Counted from the first letter of the stretch, positions 7,383 to 14,848 are shown. The stretch is 64,000 nucleotides of DNA from Peribacillus sp044761985 (GCF_044761985.1 NZ_JBIWDK010000007.1:186001-250000), one strand, 5' to 3'. Notes: generated from the sequence alone by a model not told the origin. Numbers and translations are program-made.

Positions 7383-7748
7383 ATGAAGTCATTACAAGTA
7401 ATCACGCTTGTTATTTTTACACCAGTCATTGTGCTGGATTATTTCCCAAATCTATCGCTGGTACGGGTGATTCCAGATGGTATTTTACTATGGCTGATTT
7501 TAGTCATATATGTGATCAGTTTTTCATTTAAGAGATTCAGTGATGGGAATCTTAGGGAATGGCTCCAGTGGCAAGTGCTTTCCCTCTTTTATTTACTCTC
7601 ATTACTAGCTTTGCTGACCATTCTCGGAGGCCAATCGACTGCGGGAATTGCATTTGATAGTCCTTTCCTATGGCTGATTCTATTGATGTCGTGTTTGGAT
7701 ATCTATTCCCGGTGGAAGAAATTGAAACAGGAACAAGCTGCTCATTAG
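7383..7748 (+). CDS. Small multi-pass membrane protein
   Basis: A 121-residue protein. The ATG at 7383 is chosen for the GGAGGG five bases upstream, although the frame is open from 7347. Four hydrophobic segments are visible, near residues 3-22, 30-48, 65-83 and 92-107, ending in a basic tail SRWKKLKQEQAAH. There are no conserved charged residues within helices and no family match that I recognise. It is the middle gene of the small-membrane-protein operon at 7137-8048. Confidence 0.6.
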   Translation: MKSLQVITLVIFTPVIVLDYFPNLSLVRVIPDGILLWLILVIYVISFSFKRFSDGNLREWLQWQVLSLFYLLSLLALLTILGGQSTAGIAFDSPFLWLILLMSCLDIYSRWKKLKQEQAAH

Positions 7749-7760
7749 AGGAGGATTAGA

Positions 7761-8048
7761 ATGATAAGTGCATCGACTTGGTTTAATCCTTACGTCTTAG
7801 AAGTGCTTATCCTCCCGACTGCTTTTGTAATAGGAACAGGATCAGCGTTGGTTACAAAGAAGTTTATAGTAGGACCCATCATTCATGTAATCATCACAGT
7901 GCTTTTCTATTTGTGGAATTTCACTTGTTTTCATGAAGAGGATTATCATTATAATAGGATTGATTTTGAATGGGTACTTATTGACTTAATCTTTGTAGGA
8001 ATTACAGGCTTGCTATCTTGGGGGTTACTGAAAGTCAGAAGGAAATAG
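7761..8048 (+). CDS. Small membrane protein, possibly DUF2651-like
   Basis: A 95-residue protein starting at ATG 7761 with GAGGAGG upstream. Three hydrophobic segments occur at about residues 12-32, 36-53 and 70-90, interrupted by a polar EEDYHYNRIDFEW loop, and it ends in a basic KVRRK. Size and the N-terminal NPYVLEVLILP segment recall DUF2651 proteins such as those of the B. subtilis ybe/ybf region, but I am not certain. Last gene of the three-gene unit; a terminator follows. Confidence 0.55.
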   Translation: MISASTWFNPYVLEVLILPTAFVIGTGSALVTKKFIVGPIIHVIITVLFYLWNFTCFHEEDYHYNRIDFEWVLIDLIFVGITGLLSWGLLKVRRK

Positions 8049-8057
8049 CTCATATCA

Positions 8058-8106
8058 TAAAATCTTACTCTTCCTATTTAATAATAGAAGGGTAGGATTT
8101 TTTTAT
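8058..8106 (+). terminator. Intrinsic terminator
   Basis: AAATCTTACTCTTCCTATT pairs, with several G-U positions, with AATAGAAGGGTAGGATTT, followed by a run of T's. Confidence 0.7.
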
Positions 8107-8283
8107 TTTCATGTATAGAAAAGTCCCATCCAGTTAATCATGAGAGTAAGAGAAGGGAGAGGGGAACGGTTCACAAAAGAAGATATCTTACTACTAATGT
8201 ATATTTTTAAGAAAACATAAAGAATGATACTAATTTTCAAGTTGTCCAATATAATAGAAAAAAGGTGAAGGAGTTGGTTTCGA

Positions 8284-8472
8284 ATGGAGAAGCAATTGCC
8301 TATAACACCACTAGAACCTGAGATGATGGAAACGTTGGCAGAAATGGTACTTATCAAGGCCCTCAGTGATTACCGGAAAACTCAAATCGAAAAAGAAATC
8401 GATCATTCGTTGGAAACCCGTGATAAGCAGGAATTTATAAGATTAACCAATGAATTGAAGAGTCTCTGTTAG
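8284..8472 (+). CDS. IDEAL domain protein
   Basis: A 62-residue protein whose second half, KEIDHSLETRDKQEFIRLTN, fits the IDEAL domain (consensus like IDxALdxxDkexFxxLtxEL). IDEAL domains are short helical protein-protein contact modules in Bacillales, seen for example in YpiB and ComK-binding regions. The N-terminal half (MEKQLPITPLEPEMMETLAEMV) is a second helix. The ATG at 8284 is preceded by GAAGGAG at a slightly long spacing. Stand-alone gene closed by a terminator at 8513. The partner is unknown. Confidence 0.75.
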   Translation: MEKQLPITPLEPEMMETLAEMVLIKALSDYRKTQIEKEIDHSLETRDKQEFIRLTNELKSLC

Positions 8473-8512
8473 AGTGGCCTTATGAATCAGGCTTTTTAAT
8501 ATCTGTATATAA

Positions 8513-8553
8513 CGAAGGACCAATCTTCTATTGAAATTGGTCCTTTGTTTTTC
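8513..8553. terminator. Intrinsic terminator
   Basis: CGAAGGACCAATCTTC and GAAATTGGTCCTTTG form a hairpin, with T-rich sequence on the right. It lies between the IDEAL gene and the convergent membrane-protein array. Confidence 0.75.
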
Positions 8554-8615
8554 TTTATTCTAATTGTCCCTGATAGGAAATCTGTTATGCATAGCTAAAA
8601 TCACATTCTGATAAG

Positions 8616-8950
8616 CTATAGAAAAATAACCTTCAACATCCCATAAATAGCATAATAAATCATAAGGGAAGCAAGTAACTGGAAAATAAGGGCGATTAGA
8701 AACAAAAACTTTCGAACAAACCAACTATATTTGCTAAGCCTTAGATAAATGTAGTAACCGGAACCAACGAGAAGGAACATGAATAAGTTTATAAATTTTT
8801 GATAAGGGCTACTAGGTTTTTCATAGATGGTTAAAGCGTAAAAGCTGGTCATCGTTCCTTCTAATAAAAAATACAGAAGCCATAGGTAAGTTGTATTGTT
8901 AGATATCCTGCTAATAAATTTCTTATCTCTTCTATAATGCTGTATGCCAT
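8616..8950 (-). pseudogene. LXG-linked membrane protein, copy 1, frameshifted
   Basis: This copy aligns end to end with the intact copy at 12200-12535, which is 336 bases against 335 here. The N-terminal part (MAYSIIEEIRNLLAGYLTI) ends in a stop just after IQLTYGFCIF. The remainder continues in the next frame from LLEGTMTSFYALTIYEKPS to the usual KVIFL end. The difference is one missing base in an A-run, six A's at 8866-8871 where copies 3, 7 and 8 have seven. The product is therefore cut off after the first membrane helix unless slippage restores the frame. It is the copy most distant from the LXG gene. Confidence 0.8.
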
Positions 8951-8979
8951 TCTCATCTTCTCCCTAACATGAACGGTAC

Positions 8980-9315
8980 TTATAAAAATATAACTTTCAA
9001 AACCCCATAAATAACGTAATAAATAATAACAGAAGCAATTGCCTGTAGAAACAGGGCAATCAGGAATAAAAATTTTCGAACAAGCCAACTGTAATTTCTA
9101 AGTTTAAGATAAATATGATAGCCTGAGCCAATCGTTATCAACATGAAGAGATTCGTTATTTTTTGAAAAAGATTATTGGGCGGATCATAAATACCTAAAG
9201 CATAGAAGTTGGACATGGTATTTTCTAATAAAAAGATGGAGAAGCCATATGCAAGTTGGATTGAAAGTAAATATGCTAATATGTTGCCGAATAACTCTAA
9301 ATTTCCTGATGACAT
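8980..9315 (-). CDS. LXG-linked three-helix membrane protein, copy 2 (candidate immunity protein)
   Basis: A 111-residue protein with three membrane segments (about 8-30, 55-75 and 83-108). It shares the family blocks FLLENTM, a YDPPNN variant of YEKPSN, GSGYHIYLKLRNYSW and VRKFLFL. Its C-terminal two-thirds is nearly identical to copy 3, suggesting recent duplication or gene conversion, while the N-terminal 20 residues (MSSGNLELFGNIL) resemble copy 5. The ATG follows GAGGACCTAC. No enzymatic residues are evident. Position downstream of an LXG toxin with a glycine-zipper end implies a role in protecting the membrane from that toxin; this is inference. Confidence 0.75.
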   Translation of the reverse strand: MSSGNLELFGNILAYLLSIQLAYGFSIFLLENTMSNFYALGIYDPPNNLFQKITNLFMLITIGSGYHIYLKLRNYSWLVRKFLFLIALFLQAIASVIIYYVIYGVLKVIFL

Positions 9316-9334
9316 GTAGGTCCTCTTTCTAAGA

Positions 9335-9667
9335 TTATAAAAATATACCTTTCAAAACCCCATAAATAACGTAATAAATAATAACAGAAGCGATTGCCTG
9401 TAAAAACAGGGCAACCAGGAATAACAATTTTCGAACAAGCCAATTGTAATTTCTAAGTGTAAGATAAATATGATAGCCTGAGCCAACGAGAATGAACATG
9501 AAAAAATTCACGAACTTTTGATAGCGGTTACTAGGGTTCTCATAAATCGCCAGAGCATAAAAGTTTGTCATTGTACTTTCCAATAAAAAAATGGTGAAGC
9601 CATACGAAAGTTGTGTTAAAAGGAAACCGGTTAATAAAATTCTTATACCTTGAATTATGTCGTGCAC
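9335..9667 (-). CDS. LXG-linked three-helix membrane protein, copy 3 (candidate immunity protein)
   Basis: A 110-residue member of the array. The start is the GTG at 9665-9667 behind AGAGGCAG; an overlapping ATG is out of frame. Family blocks present are FLLESTM, YENPSNRYQKFVNFFMF, GSGYHIYLTLRNYNW and VRKLLFL, and the C-terminus ends VLKGIFL. The last 50 residues match copy 2 almost exactly. It contains the seven-A tract that is shortened in copy 1. It lies 19 bases from copy 2 and is separated from the other five copies by the 269-residue gene at 9745. Confidence 0.75.
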   Translation of the reverse strand: MHDIIQGIRILLTGFLLTQLSYGFTIFLLESTMTNFYALAIYENPSNRYQKFVNFFMFILVGSGYHIYLTLRNYNWLVRKLLFLVALFLQAIASVIIYYVIYGVLKGIFL

Positions 9668-9744
9668 ATAATCTGCCTCTTTTCAAAACGAAAGGCCAAT
9701 CTCTATTGAAATGGCCCCTCCGCTTTACTAAATCTATTAAATTT

Positions 9745-10554
9745 TTATATTGATTGTCCCTGATAGGCAGCCAAGTCACCTATGCCAGTTAATGTGGCTT
9801 CCCATTCATCATGGTTGGCTAAATGGATATGTACAGGGGTTTTTGGATCTTCCGTATATTCTGCAAGCCATATTCCACGATCAGAAGGTAAAAAGAATAG
9901 AATGTTCTCTAAGTACGTTTCCTCTTCAAAACTAGTTATACTAAAATTAGAGATATTAAACAAAGTCCAGTCATAAGTGCGCAGGTCATCAGAGAATAAG
10001 TAGAAACTGTCTTCTTCTTGCTGGGTAAACTTGGACTTCTTGCGTACTTTATCAACTTTTTTAGGATTACTTAACCAATCAAATGCTTGCTCGGTCAGAG
10101 AGAAAGCTTCCTCACCTTGATATTTGTCAAAGGAGATTCCATAATATTCTCTAATAATCATCTGGATTTCAGAAGAGGGGATAATCGCGAATTCATGAAT
10201 GATATCTCGATCGATCAAGTGGAAAAGCCATTCATCCTCTTCAAAGTGATGTAGCATTAATACGGACTTTTGAGGGGAATTGGAGCAGCGAATCATTCGT
10301 TTTGAGCCAATATACTTTTCGATGAAACGCTGAGTTTCCTGCGTTAATGGTACTTCTTCCCGAGATTCTTGCTCCTCACTCCACATGTTTTTCATCATTA
10401 ATTGATTTTTCGTCACTTCAAGAATGGCCAACCACTCTTTTTCGGACTTATCCCCAATAGCGGTTTCGGCAATCCCTTTTGCAATCTCATGATGTCCGGC
10501 AACACTCACCATCAAGGCTAATTCTTCAGTTGTACAGGTTAACAAATGATTCAT
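9745..10554 (-). CDS. Uncharacterised 269-residue protein inside the LXG immunity array (possibly a T7SS accessory/EspG-like chaperone)
   Basis: A soluble acidic protein with no signal peptide or membrane helix. The N-terminus is helical (LTCTTEELALMVSVAGHHEI), followed by KEWLAILEVTKNQLMMKNMW. The middle is beta-rich (RMIRCSNSPQKSVLMLHHFE, then LFHLIDRDIIHEFAIIPSSE) and the last third holds FSDDLRTYDWTLFNISNFS. The start ATG follows AAGGACGTGACAAA. The layout of an N-terminal sensor-like helix region plus a beta core recalls EspG/DUF5081-type chaperones linked to type VII effectors, but I see no decisive motif. It sits between copies 3 and 4 of the membrane array, so it belongs to the module by position. 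Confidence 0.6.
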   Translation of the reverse strand: MNHLLTCTTEELALMVSVAGHHEIAKGIAETAIGDKSEKEWLAILEVTKNQLMMKNMWSEEQESREEVPLTQETQRFIEKYIGSKRMIRCSNSPQKSVLMLHHFEEDEWLFHLIDRDIIHEFAIIPSSEIQMIIREYYGISFDKYQGEEAFSLTEQAFDWLSNPKKVDKVRKKSKFTQQEEDSFYLFSDDLRTYDWTLFNISNFSITSFEEETYLENILFFLPSDRGIWLAEYTEDPKTPVHIHLANHDEWEATLTGIGDLAAYQGQSI

Positions 10555-10604
10555 TTTGTCACGTCCTTTTAAGAAGTATGGTCATGTATCCGCTTTTTGA
10601 TAAG

Positions 10605-10943
10605 TTATAGAAAGATAGCTTTCACTATCCCATATATGATCTTATAAATAATAATGGAAGCAATTCCTTGTATAATAAGAGCGATAAGGAAGAAAAATTT
10701 TCGAACAAACCAATTGTATTTACGTAGTCTGAGATAAATATAAAAGCCGGCACCCATCATGGCATACATGCAAAAGTTCACGGTTTTTTGATAAAGGTTA
10801 CTGGGTTTCTCATAAGTTCCTAAAATATAATAGTACCTGATCATGGCGCTTTCGAATAAGAAGATTACAAAGCTAGATCCCCATTGGATTGAGAGGAGAT
10901 ATAGTAATAAAATTCCTATCCATTCAATTATGCTGTATATCAT
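10605..10943 (-). CDS. LXG-linked three-helix membrane protein, copy 4 (candidate immunity protein)
   Basis: A 112-residue copy and one of the more divergent: FLFESAMIRYYYILGTYEKP carries an extra residue, and the second helix reads KTVNFCMYAMMGAGFYIYLR. The conserved LRKYNWFVRKFFFL and KIIYGIVKAIFL blocks remain. Three membrane segments are predicted. The ATG follows AGAGGAGAACC. It is the first copy downstream of the gap after copy 5 and directly precedes the 269-residue gene. Divergence between copies is what is expected if each neutralises a different toxin variant; that is inference. Confidence 0.75.
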   Translation of the reverse strand: MIYSIIEWIGILLLYLLSIQWGSSFVIFLFESAMIRYYYILGTYEKPSNLYQKTVNFCMYAMMGAGFYIYLRLRKYNWFVRKFFFLIALIIQGIASIIIYKIIYGIVKAIFL

Positions 10944-11100
10944 GGTTCTCCTCTTTCTGAAATATATAAAAGGTATAAAAACCAGTTATTACCTCCTGAA
11001 TTTAGGAGGTTTACTAAACAAACTTTAAAAGTAAGTGTATAGGGTATCATATGCATCCCATATATAGTGTAATGAAATATATTTATATAAGAACTATTGC

Positions 11101-11421
11101 CTATAGAATACGAAGAATAATTATATAAATAATAATGGATATCATTGCTTGTAAAGTAAGGGAAGTAAGAAATAAAAATTTTCGTACAAACCAGTTATAA
11201 TTTCTAAGTTTGAGATAAATATGATAACCGGTACCCACGGTAACAAGCATGAAAAGGTTTGCGAACTTATGGAAGAAATTATTAGGTTTTTCATAGGTTG
11301 CTAGAGCATAATAATTCGTCATAGTACTTTCTAATAAAAAGATTAAAAAACCAAACATAAGTTGAATGGAGAGTATGTATCCAATTAAATTGCTAATTAT
11401 TTCAGAAGTTCCTGGTGACAT
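11101..11421 (-). CDS. LXG-linked three-helix membrane protein, copy 5, altered C-terminus
   Basis: A 106-residue copy with normal family blocks (FLLESTMTNYYALATYEKPN, GTGYHIYLKLRNYNW, VRKFLFL). It ends early in IIIYIIILRIL, lacking the usual IYGxLKAIFL. The sequence just past its stop (11041-11100) still resembles the 3-prime end of the other copies (TATATATGGGATG), so the tail may have been rearranged, or a remnant of another copy may follow. The ATG is preceded by AAAGAGGGTAAA. Whether the shorter third helix matters is unknown. Confidence 0.7.
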   Translation of the reverse strand: MSPGTSEIISNLIGYILSIQLMFGFLIFLLESTMTNYYALATYEKPNNFFHKFANLFMLVTVGTGYHIYLKLRNYNWFVRKFLFLTSLTLQAMISIIIYIIILRIL

Positions 11422-11439
11422 TTTACCCTCTTTCTAAAA

Positions 11440-11778
11440 CTATAGAAAAATAGCTTTCAACATCCCATAAATGATTTTATAAATAATCACGGAAGCAATT
11501 CCTTGTAAAAGAAGGGCTATTAGGAATAGAACTTTACTAACAAACCAATTGTATTTCTTGAGTTTTAGATAAATGTGAAATCCAGTACCAATTAAAGTGA
11601 ACATGAAAAAATTCACGAACTTTTGATACGGAGTACTAGGTTTCTCGTAAGTTCCCATAGCATAATAGTTGCTCATCGCACTTTCGAAAAAGAAAATAGT
11701 ACAGCCAAAAGCAAATTGTGTTGAGAGTATACATGTTATAAAAATCCTGATGCCTTGAATTATATCGTCTACCATCAT
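11440..11778 (-). CDS. LXG-linked three-helix membrane protein, copy 6 (candidate immunity protein)
   Basis: A 112-residue copy starting MMVDDIIQGIRIFITCILST behind AAAGAGGAATATG. Its first helix differs from the others (QFAFGCTIFFFESAM). The middle has YEKPSTPYQKFVNFFMF and GTGFHIYLKLKKYNW, and the third helix FVSKVLFLIALLLQGIASVI is shared with copy 7. Predicted topology is three membrane segments with a polar loop between helices 1 and 2. It is 16 bases upstream of copy 7's stop codon on the same strand, with no terminator between, so co-transcription is likely. Confidence 0.75.
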   Translation of the reverse strand: MMVDDIIQGIRIFITCILSTQFAFGCTIFFFESAMSNYYAMGTYEKPSTPYQKFVNFFMFTLIGTGFHIYLKLKKYNWFVSKVLFLIALLLQGIASVIIYKIIYGMLKAIFL

Positions 11779-11793
11779 ATTCCTCTTTCTAAG

Positions 11794-12129
11794 TTATAGA
11801 AAAATAGCTTTCAACGTCCCATAAATGATTTTATAAATAATTACGGAAGCAATTGCTTGTAATAGAAGAGCTAGTAGGAATAGAACTTTACTAACAAACC
11901 AATTATGTTTCCTGAGTTTAAGATAAATGTGAAAACCAGTACCTATAGTAATGAACATGAAAAAATTAACTGATTTTTGATAGATTGTACGAGGTTTTTC
12001 ATAGACACCTAAAGCGTAAAAATTTGTCATAGTTCCTTCCAATAAAAAAATTAAGAATCCATACATAAGTTGTCCTGAAAGTATACATAATAATAATATT
12101 CTTATGCCTTCTATTATGCTGTATATCAT
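11794..12129 (-). CDS. LXG-linked three-helix membrane protein, copy 7 (candidate immunity protein)
   Basis: A 111-residue copy starting MIYSIIEGIRILLLCILSGQ, sharing its N-terminus with copy 4 and its C-terminal half with copy 6 (GTGFHIYLKLRKHNW, FVSKVLFLLALLLQ). This mosaic pattern suggests recombination within the array. The ATG follows AAAGAGGAAAACC. It contains the seven-A tract in the FLLEGTM segment that is shortened in copy 1. Three membrane helices, no catalytic residues. Confidence 0.75.
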   Translation of the reverse strand: MIYSIIEGIRILLLCILSGQLMYGFLIFLLEGTMTNFYALGVYEKPRTIYQKSVNFFMFITIGTGFHIYLKLRKHNWFVSKVLFLLALLLQAIASVIIYKIIYGTLKAIFL

Positions 12130-12199
12130 GGTTTTCCTCTTTCATGAGTGAATAAAAGGTAAATATAATATTACTTCAAAGACACACAATAGATAGCCG

Positions 12200-12535
12200 T
12201 TATAGAAAAATAGCTTTCAACGTCCCATAAATAATTTTATAAATAACCACGGAAGTAATGCCTTGTAAAATAAGAGCTAATAGGAATAGAAGTTTCCTAA
12301 CAAACCAGTTATATTTCCTGAGTTTAAGATAAATGTAGTAACCAGAACCAACGAGAAGAAACATAAACCAGTTGACAAATTTCTGATAAGGACTACTAGG
12401 TTTATCATAGATGGCTAAAGCGTAAAAACTGGTCATTGTTTCTTCCAATAAAAAAATACAGAATCCATAGGTAAGTTGTATTGTTAGATATCCTGCTAAT
12501 AAATTTCTTATATTTTCTATCATGTTGTATGCCAT
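12200..12535 (-). CDS. LXG-linked three-helix membrane protein, copy 8, nearest to the toxin (candidate immunity protein)
   Basis: A 111-residue protein and the copy immediately downstream of the LXG gene (97 bases), so it is the most likely cognate immunity factor. It begins MAYNMIENIRNLLAGYLTIQ, then FLLEETMTSFYALAIYDKPS, FLLVGSGYYIYLKLRKYNWF and KIIYGTLKAIFL. It is the closest relative of the broken copy 1 at the far end of the array. Start ATG behind AAGAGGAGAATA. Three predicted membrane segments fit a protein that would block a pore-forming or depolarising toxin in the membrane. Known parallels are TspA/TsaI of Staphylococcus and TelE/TipE of Streptococcus; homology to those immunity proteins is not claimed. 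Confidence 0.75.
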   Translation of the reverse strand: MAYNMIENIRNLLAGYLTIQLTYGFCIFLLEETMTSFYALAIYDKPSSPYQKFVNWFMFLLVGSGYYIYLKLRKYNWFVRKLLFLLALILQGITSVVIYKIIYGTLKAIFL

Positions 12536-12632
12536 TATTCTCCTCTTTTCAAGATGTTTTTATACAAGTTTTGTTAGTGAAGGATTAACTTTTAGATGTA
12601 GGATTAATTGTGAAAGTAGAATTTAATGGTAT

Positions 12633-14165
12633 CTAATTAAACCAACTAGAAACTGACTTTTTTATTTCACTTGTTTTTTTATGGGCAAAATCAATAGCTT
12701 TCTCTACCGTTTTACCGCCAATATCTTTAATTTGATTACCAAACTTAGAGCTTACAACACCGCCTACTAGGCCTCCTACCGCTCCGCCTACAACGATTCC
12801 AACAGGGCCGCCAATACTTCCTATTGTGGCACCTATTTTAGCTCCGCCACCAATTGCTATCATATCTGCAGCAAATCCAGAGGCAACTCTTCCTAATTTT
12901 TCTTCAAATGATTTATTAACATTTGCTGGATCTGTTGTTTCACCAAGATTGGATACAAATGATATTGGAATTCCGACCAATGGAATTCTTTTTGCCACAG
13001 ATGTTAACCCCTTAGCGCCTGCTGCTTTACTCAATAGACCTGTTGTACCATTCGATTTTATTCTTTCAGTTGTTCCCTTAACTAAGTCTTTACCGGTTGA
13101 TCGTTCGAAGTTTTTCGGGAAACCGGCCAGGTGTTTTAACATATGGGAAGGACTTGTGTAAGAAGCAGCGAATTTCTGTAGTTTCTGCATCACTGGGTTA
13201 GTAGGTGTGGATCTGGAAAAGTCCAATAGCCATTTAGAAACCTTTGAACTATGTTTTCCTTTTGATGTCCAAGATGGATCTGCCTTTACGGAAAACTCAT
13301 AATTACCTTTTAGTTTTTGCCATAGTGTCGGTTTACTACCAAAGTAATGAATACTTAATTTTTTTGACAAAAACATGGTAGATATAGAGGAAGCCGCTTG
13401 ATATCCTACTAAGACATTATCGCCAAAACTCATTTTTCCGTTAATATAGGCAAAAGGAGAGGTAAGCATTTGTCCAAATGTCATCTTACCTTCTGAAGCT
13501 ACTTGATTCTCTATCTCTGAAAATGCCGGCTTATCCTTTAATTGATTCACATCATAGTTTTCGATGCTGAAATTCCCGCCACTGAACATACCTTGAATTT
13601 CATTAAGGTATTTGTGCATTAACTGTATGTCATCCTCTACAGATGCTAGTTCTTTTGTTTGGCTTGTATCGAACGTACCCAAGTTATCAATCGTTTCCTT
13701 TATTCTAGAAGTAGCCCTTTGATAATGGGTGAGAAATGTCTGGTCATTGAGCTTTTCGATGGCAACGATATCACTTACCTCATCCAGGGTAGTGTTGGCT
13801 TCATCGACTAAATCAATCGTGACATTATGTGCATTTTTTAAGCCTGTCGTGAGTTCGCCTTCAAGAAAGCTTTGGCGGATAAAACCGCTTGAATCAGACT
13901 CCAGTTGAGTAGAAGCCTCTTTAAGAGCCGTCAGGACTACTTCATAGTTTTTAAGAGAAGAGTCATAGAATGAAAGGAAAGGGATATGCCAATCTTGATA
14001 AAAGGCGCGTATCGCTGAACCACCTTTTCCTTTTAAGGAATCATCGAGATTGGAAAATTCATGAATAACCTTCTCCAGTTCATTCGCCTGTTTCCTTTGG
14101 GCTTTTACTTTGCTTAGTAATCCATCTATTCCACTATGTAAAGATTGAGAATGAAGTGTCCTCAT
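12633..14165 (-). CDS. LXG domain protein with glycine-zipper C-terminus (T7SS effector toxin)
   Basis: A 510-residue protein. The N-terminal 200 residues are the helical LXG targeting domain: LHSGIDGLLSKVKAQRKQAN, then SLKGKGGSAIRAFYQDWHIP and FLEGELTTGLKNAHNVTIDL. The middle carries linker sequence. The C-terminus (about 439-475) has repeated small-residue spacing, GAKIGATIGSIGG then GIVVGGAVGGLVGG, a glycine-zipper hydrophobic hairpin expected to insert in membranes. The ATG at 14163-14165 is chosen over an ATG four codons upstream because GGAGG sits between them. It follows two small partner genes and precedes eight copies of a membrane protein. The likely role is secretion by the type VII system and damage to the membrane of competing cells. 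No enzymatic toxin domain is seen. Confidence 0.85.
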   Translation of the reverse strand: MRTLHSQSLHSGIDGLLSKVKAQRKQANELEKVIHEFSNLDDSLKGKGGSAIRAFYQDWHIPFLSFYDSSLKNYEVVLTALKEASTQLESDSSGFIRQSFLEGELTTGLKNAHNVTIDLVDEANTTLDEVSDIVAIEKLNDQTFLTHYQRATSRIKETIDNLGTFDTSQTKELASVEDDIQLMHKYLNEIQGMFSGGNFSIENYDVNQLKDKPAFSEIENQVASEGKMTFGQMLTSPFAYINGKMSFGDNVLVGYQAASSISTMFLSKKLSIHYFGSKPTLWQKLKGNYEFSVKADPSWTSKGKHSSKVSKWLLDFSRSTPTNPVMQKLQKFAASYTSPSHMLKHLAGFPKNFERSTGKDLVKGTTERIKSNGTTGLLSKAAGAKGLTSVAKRIPLVGIPISFVSNLGETTDPANVNKSFEEKLGRVASGFAADMIAIGGGAKIGATIGSIGGPVGIVVGGAVGGLVGGVVSSKFGNQIKDIGGKTVEKAIDFAHKKTSEIKKSVSSWFN

Positions 14166-14180
14166 TGTATCCTCCATATT

Positions 14181-14468
14181 CTAATGTGCGTTTATAGAAG
14201 TTGAAAGCTGTTGGTCAACCTGTTCTACCTCTTGTATGGCCGTTCGTACGGATTGGTTATTAGCTTTTAAAATTTCTTTATAGCTTTGGCCAATCTTTTC
14301 TAATTGATGGTTTAGTTCCTTGATTTTTTTTACAACGTCTAATTCATTTCCGGCTGCGAAATCTTCTAGTAATTTCGTTTTGAAGGATTCCATTGTACGG
14401 TCCATTTTCGAGATGGCTGATTTTACATCTTCACCATTCACTTTTATTTCTTGACTCAAACCATTCAA
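14181..14468 (-). CDS. LXG-associated helical partner (DUF5344/YwqI-like)
   Basis: A 95-residue, almost wholly helical protein: VNGEDVKSAISKMDRTMESF, then KKIKELNHQLEKIGQSYKEI and VRTAIQEVEQVDQQLSTSI. Size, charge and position immediately upstream of an LXG gene match DUF5344 (B. subtilis YwqI), one of the Lap-type partners that bind the LXG domain and guide export. Its ATG overlaps the stop of the upstream gene by four bases (ATGA), so translation is coupled. It ends 15 bases before the LXG start. Confidence 0.8.
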   Translation of the reverse strand: MNGLSQEIKVNGEDVKSAISKMDRTMESFKTKLLEDFAAGNELDVVKKIKELNHQLEKIGQSYKEILKANNQSVRTAIQEVEQVDQQLSTSINAH

Positions 14469-14848
14469 TCCTTTCTTAGCTTTTCTTGTCTTCGTTTTTC
14501 TTCTTCTTCTCTAGCAAGTCGTTCGATTTCAGCCGTAATCCTGGTTTCTAATGAAGTAATTACTGATTGAAGGCTCATTATTTTATTTTCGATGGCCGTT
14601 ATCGCTGCATTCAACTGTGTTTGAGATAAATCTTTATAGACTGATTCTAGGTCTTCACGAACATCCGTAAAATCGGTGGCTAAGGTTCCATGCCATGTTT
14701 GGGAAGAGAGCGCTGGTTTCGTTACTACTCTTTCGTTCTGAAGGAATTCTCCTTGTAGACTGTCTAATTCATGCTTGCAGGTTTTTAACTTTTCGACTTG
14801 TTGCTTCTTCAGGGTTAATTCGGATTGTAAATCGGTTAGATAGGACAA
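14465..14848 (-). CDS. WXG-like partner of the LXG toxin (DUF5082/YwqH-like)
   Basis: A 127-residue helical protein. The TTG at 14846-14848 is chosen because AAGGGG lies just upstream; the longer open frame to 14911 has no binding site. The first helix (LTDLQSELTLKKQQVEKLKT) and a second block SSQTWHGTLATDFTDVREDL, containing the WxG turn (WHG), give the helical hairpin of WXG100-related proteins. The tail is a charged coiled coil ending EEEEKRRQEKLRKD. This is the DUF5082/YwqH type, first gene of the module. Expected to form a complex with the DUF5344 protein and the LXG domain. Confidence 0.8.
   Translation of the reverse strand: MSYLTDLQSELTLKKQQVEKLKTCKHELDSLQGEFLQNERVVTKPALSSQTWHGTLATDFTDVREDLESVYKDLSQTQLNAAITAIENKIMSLQSVITSLETRITAEIERLAREEEEKRRQEKLRKD

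Noticed and set aside
12826..13161. ORF antisense to the LXG gene
   Set aside because: Proline- and alanine-rich shadow of the glycine-zipper coding sequence, with no binding site.
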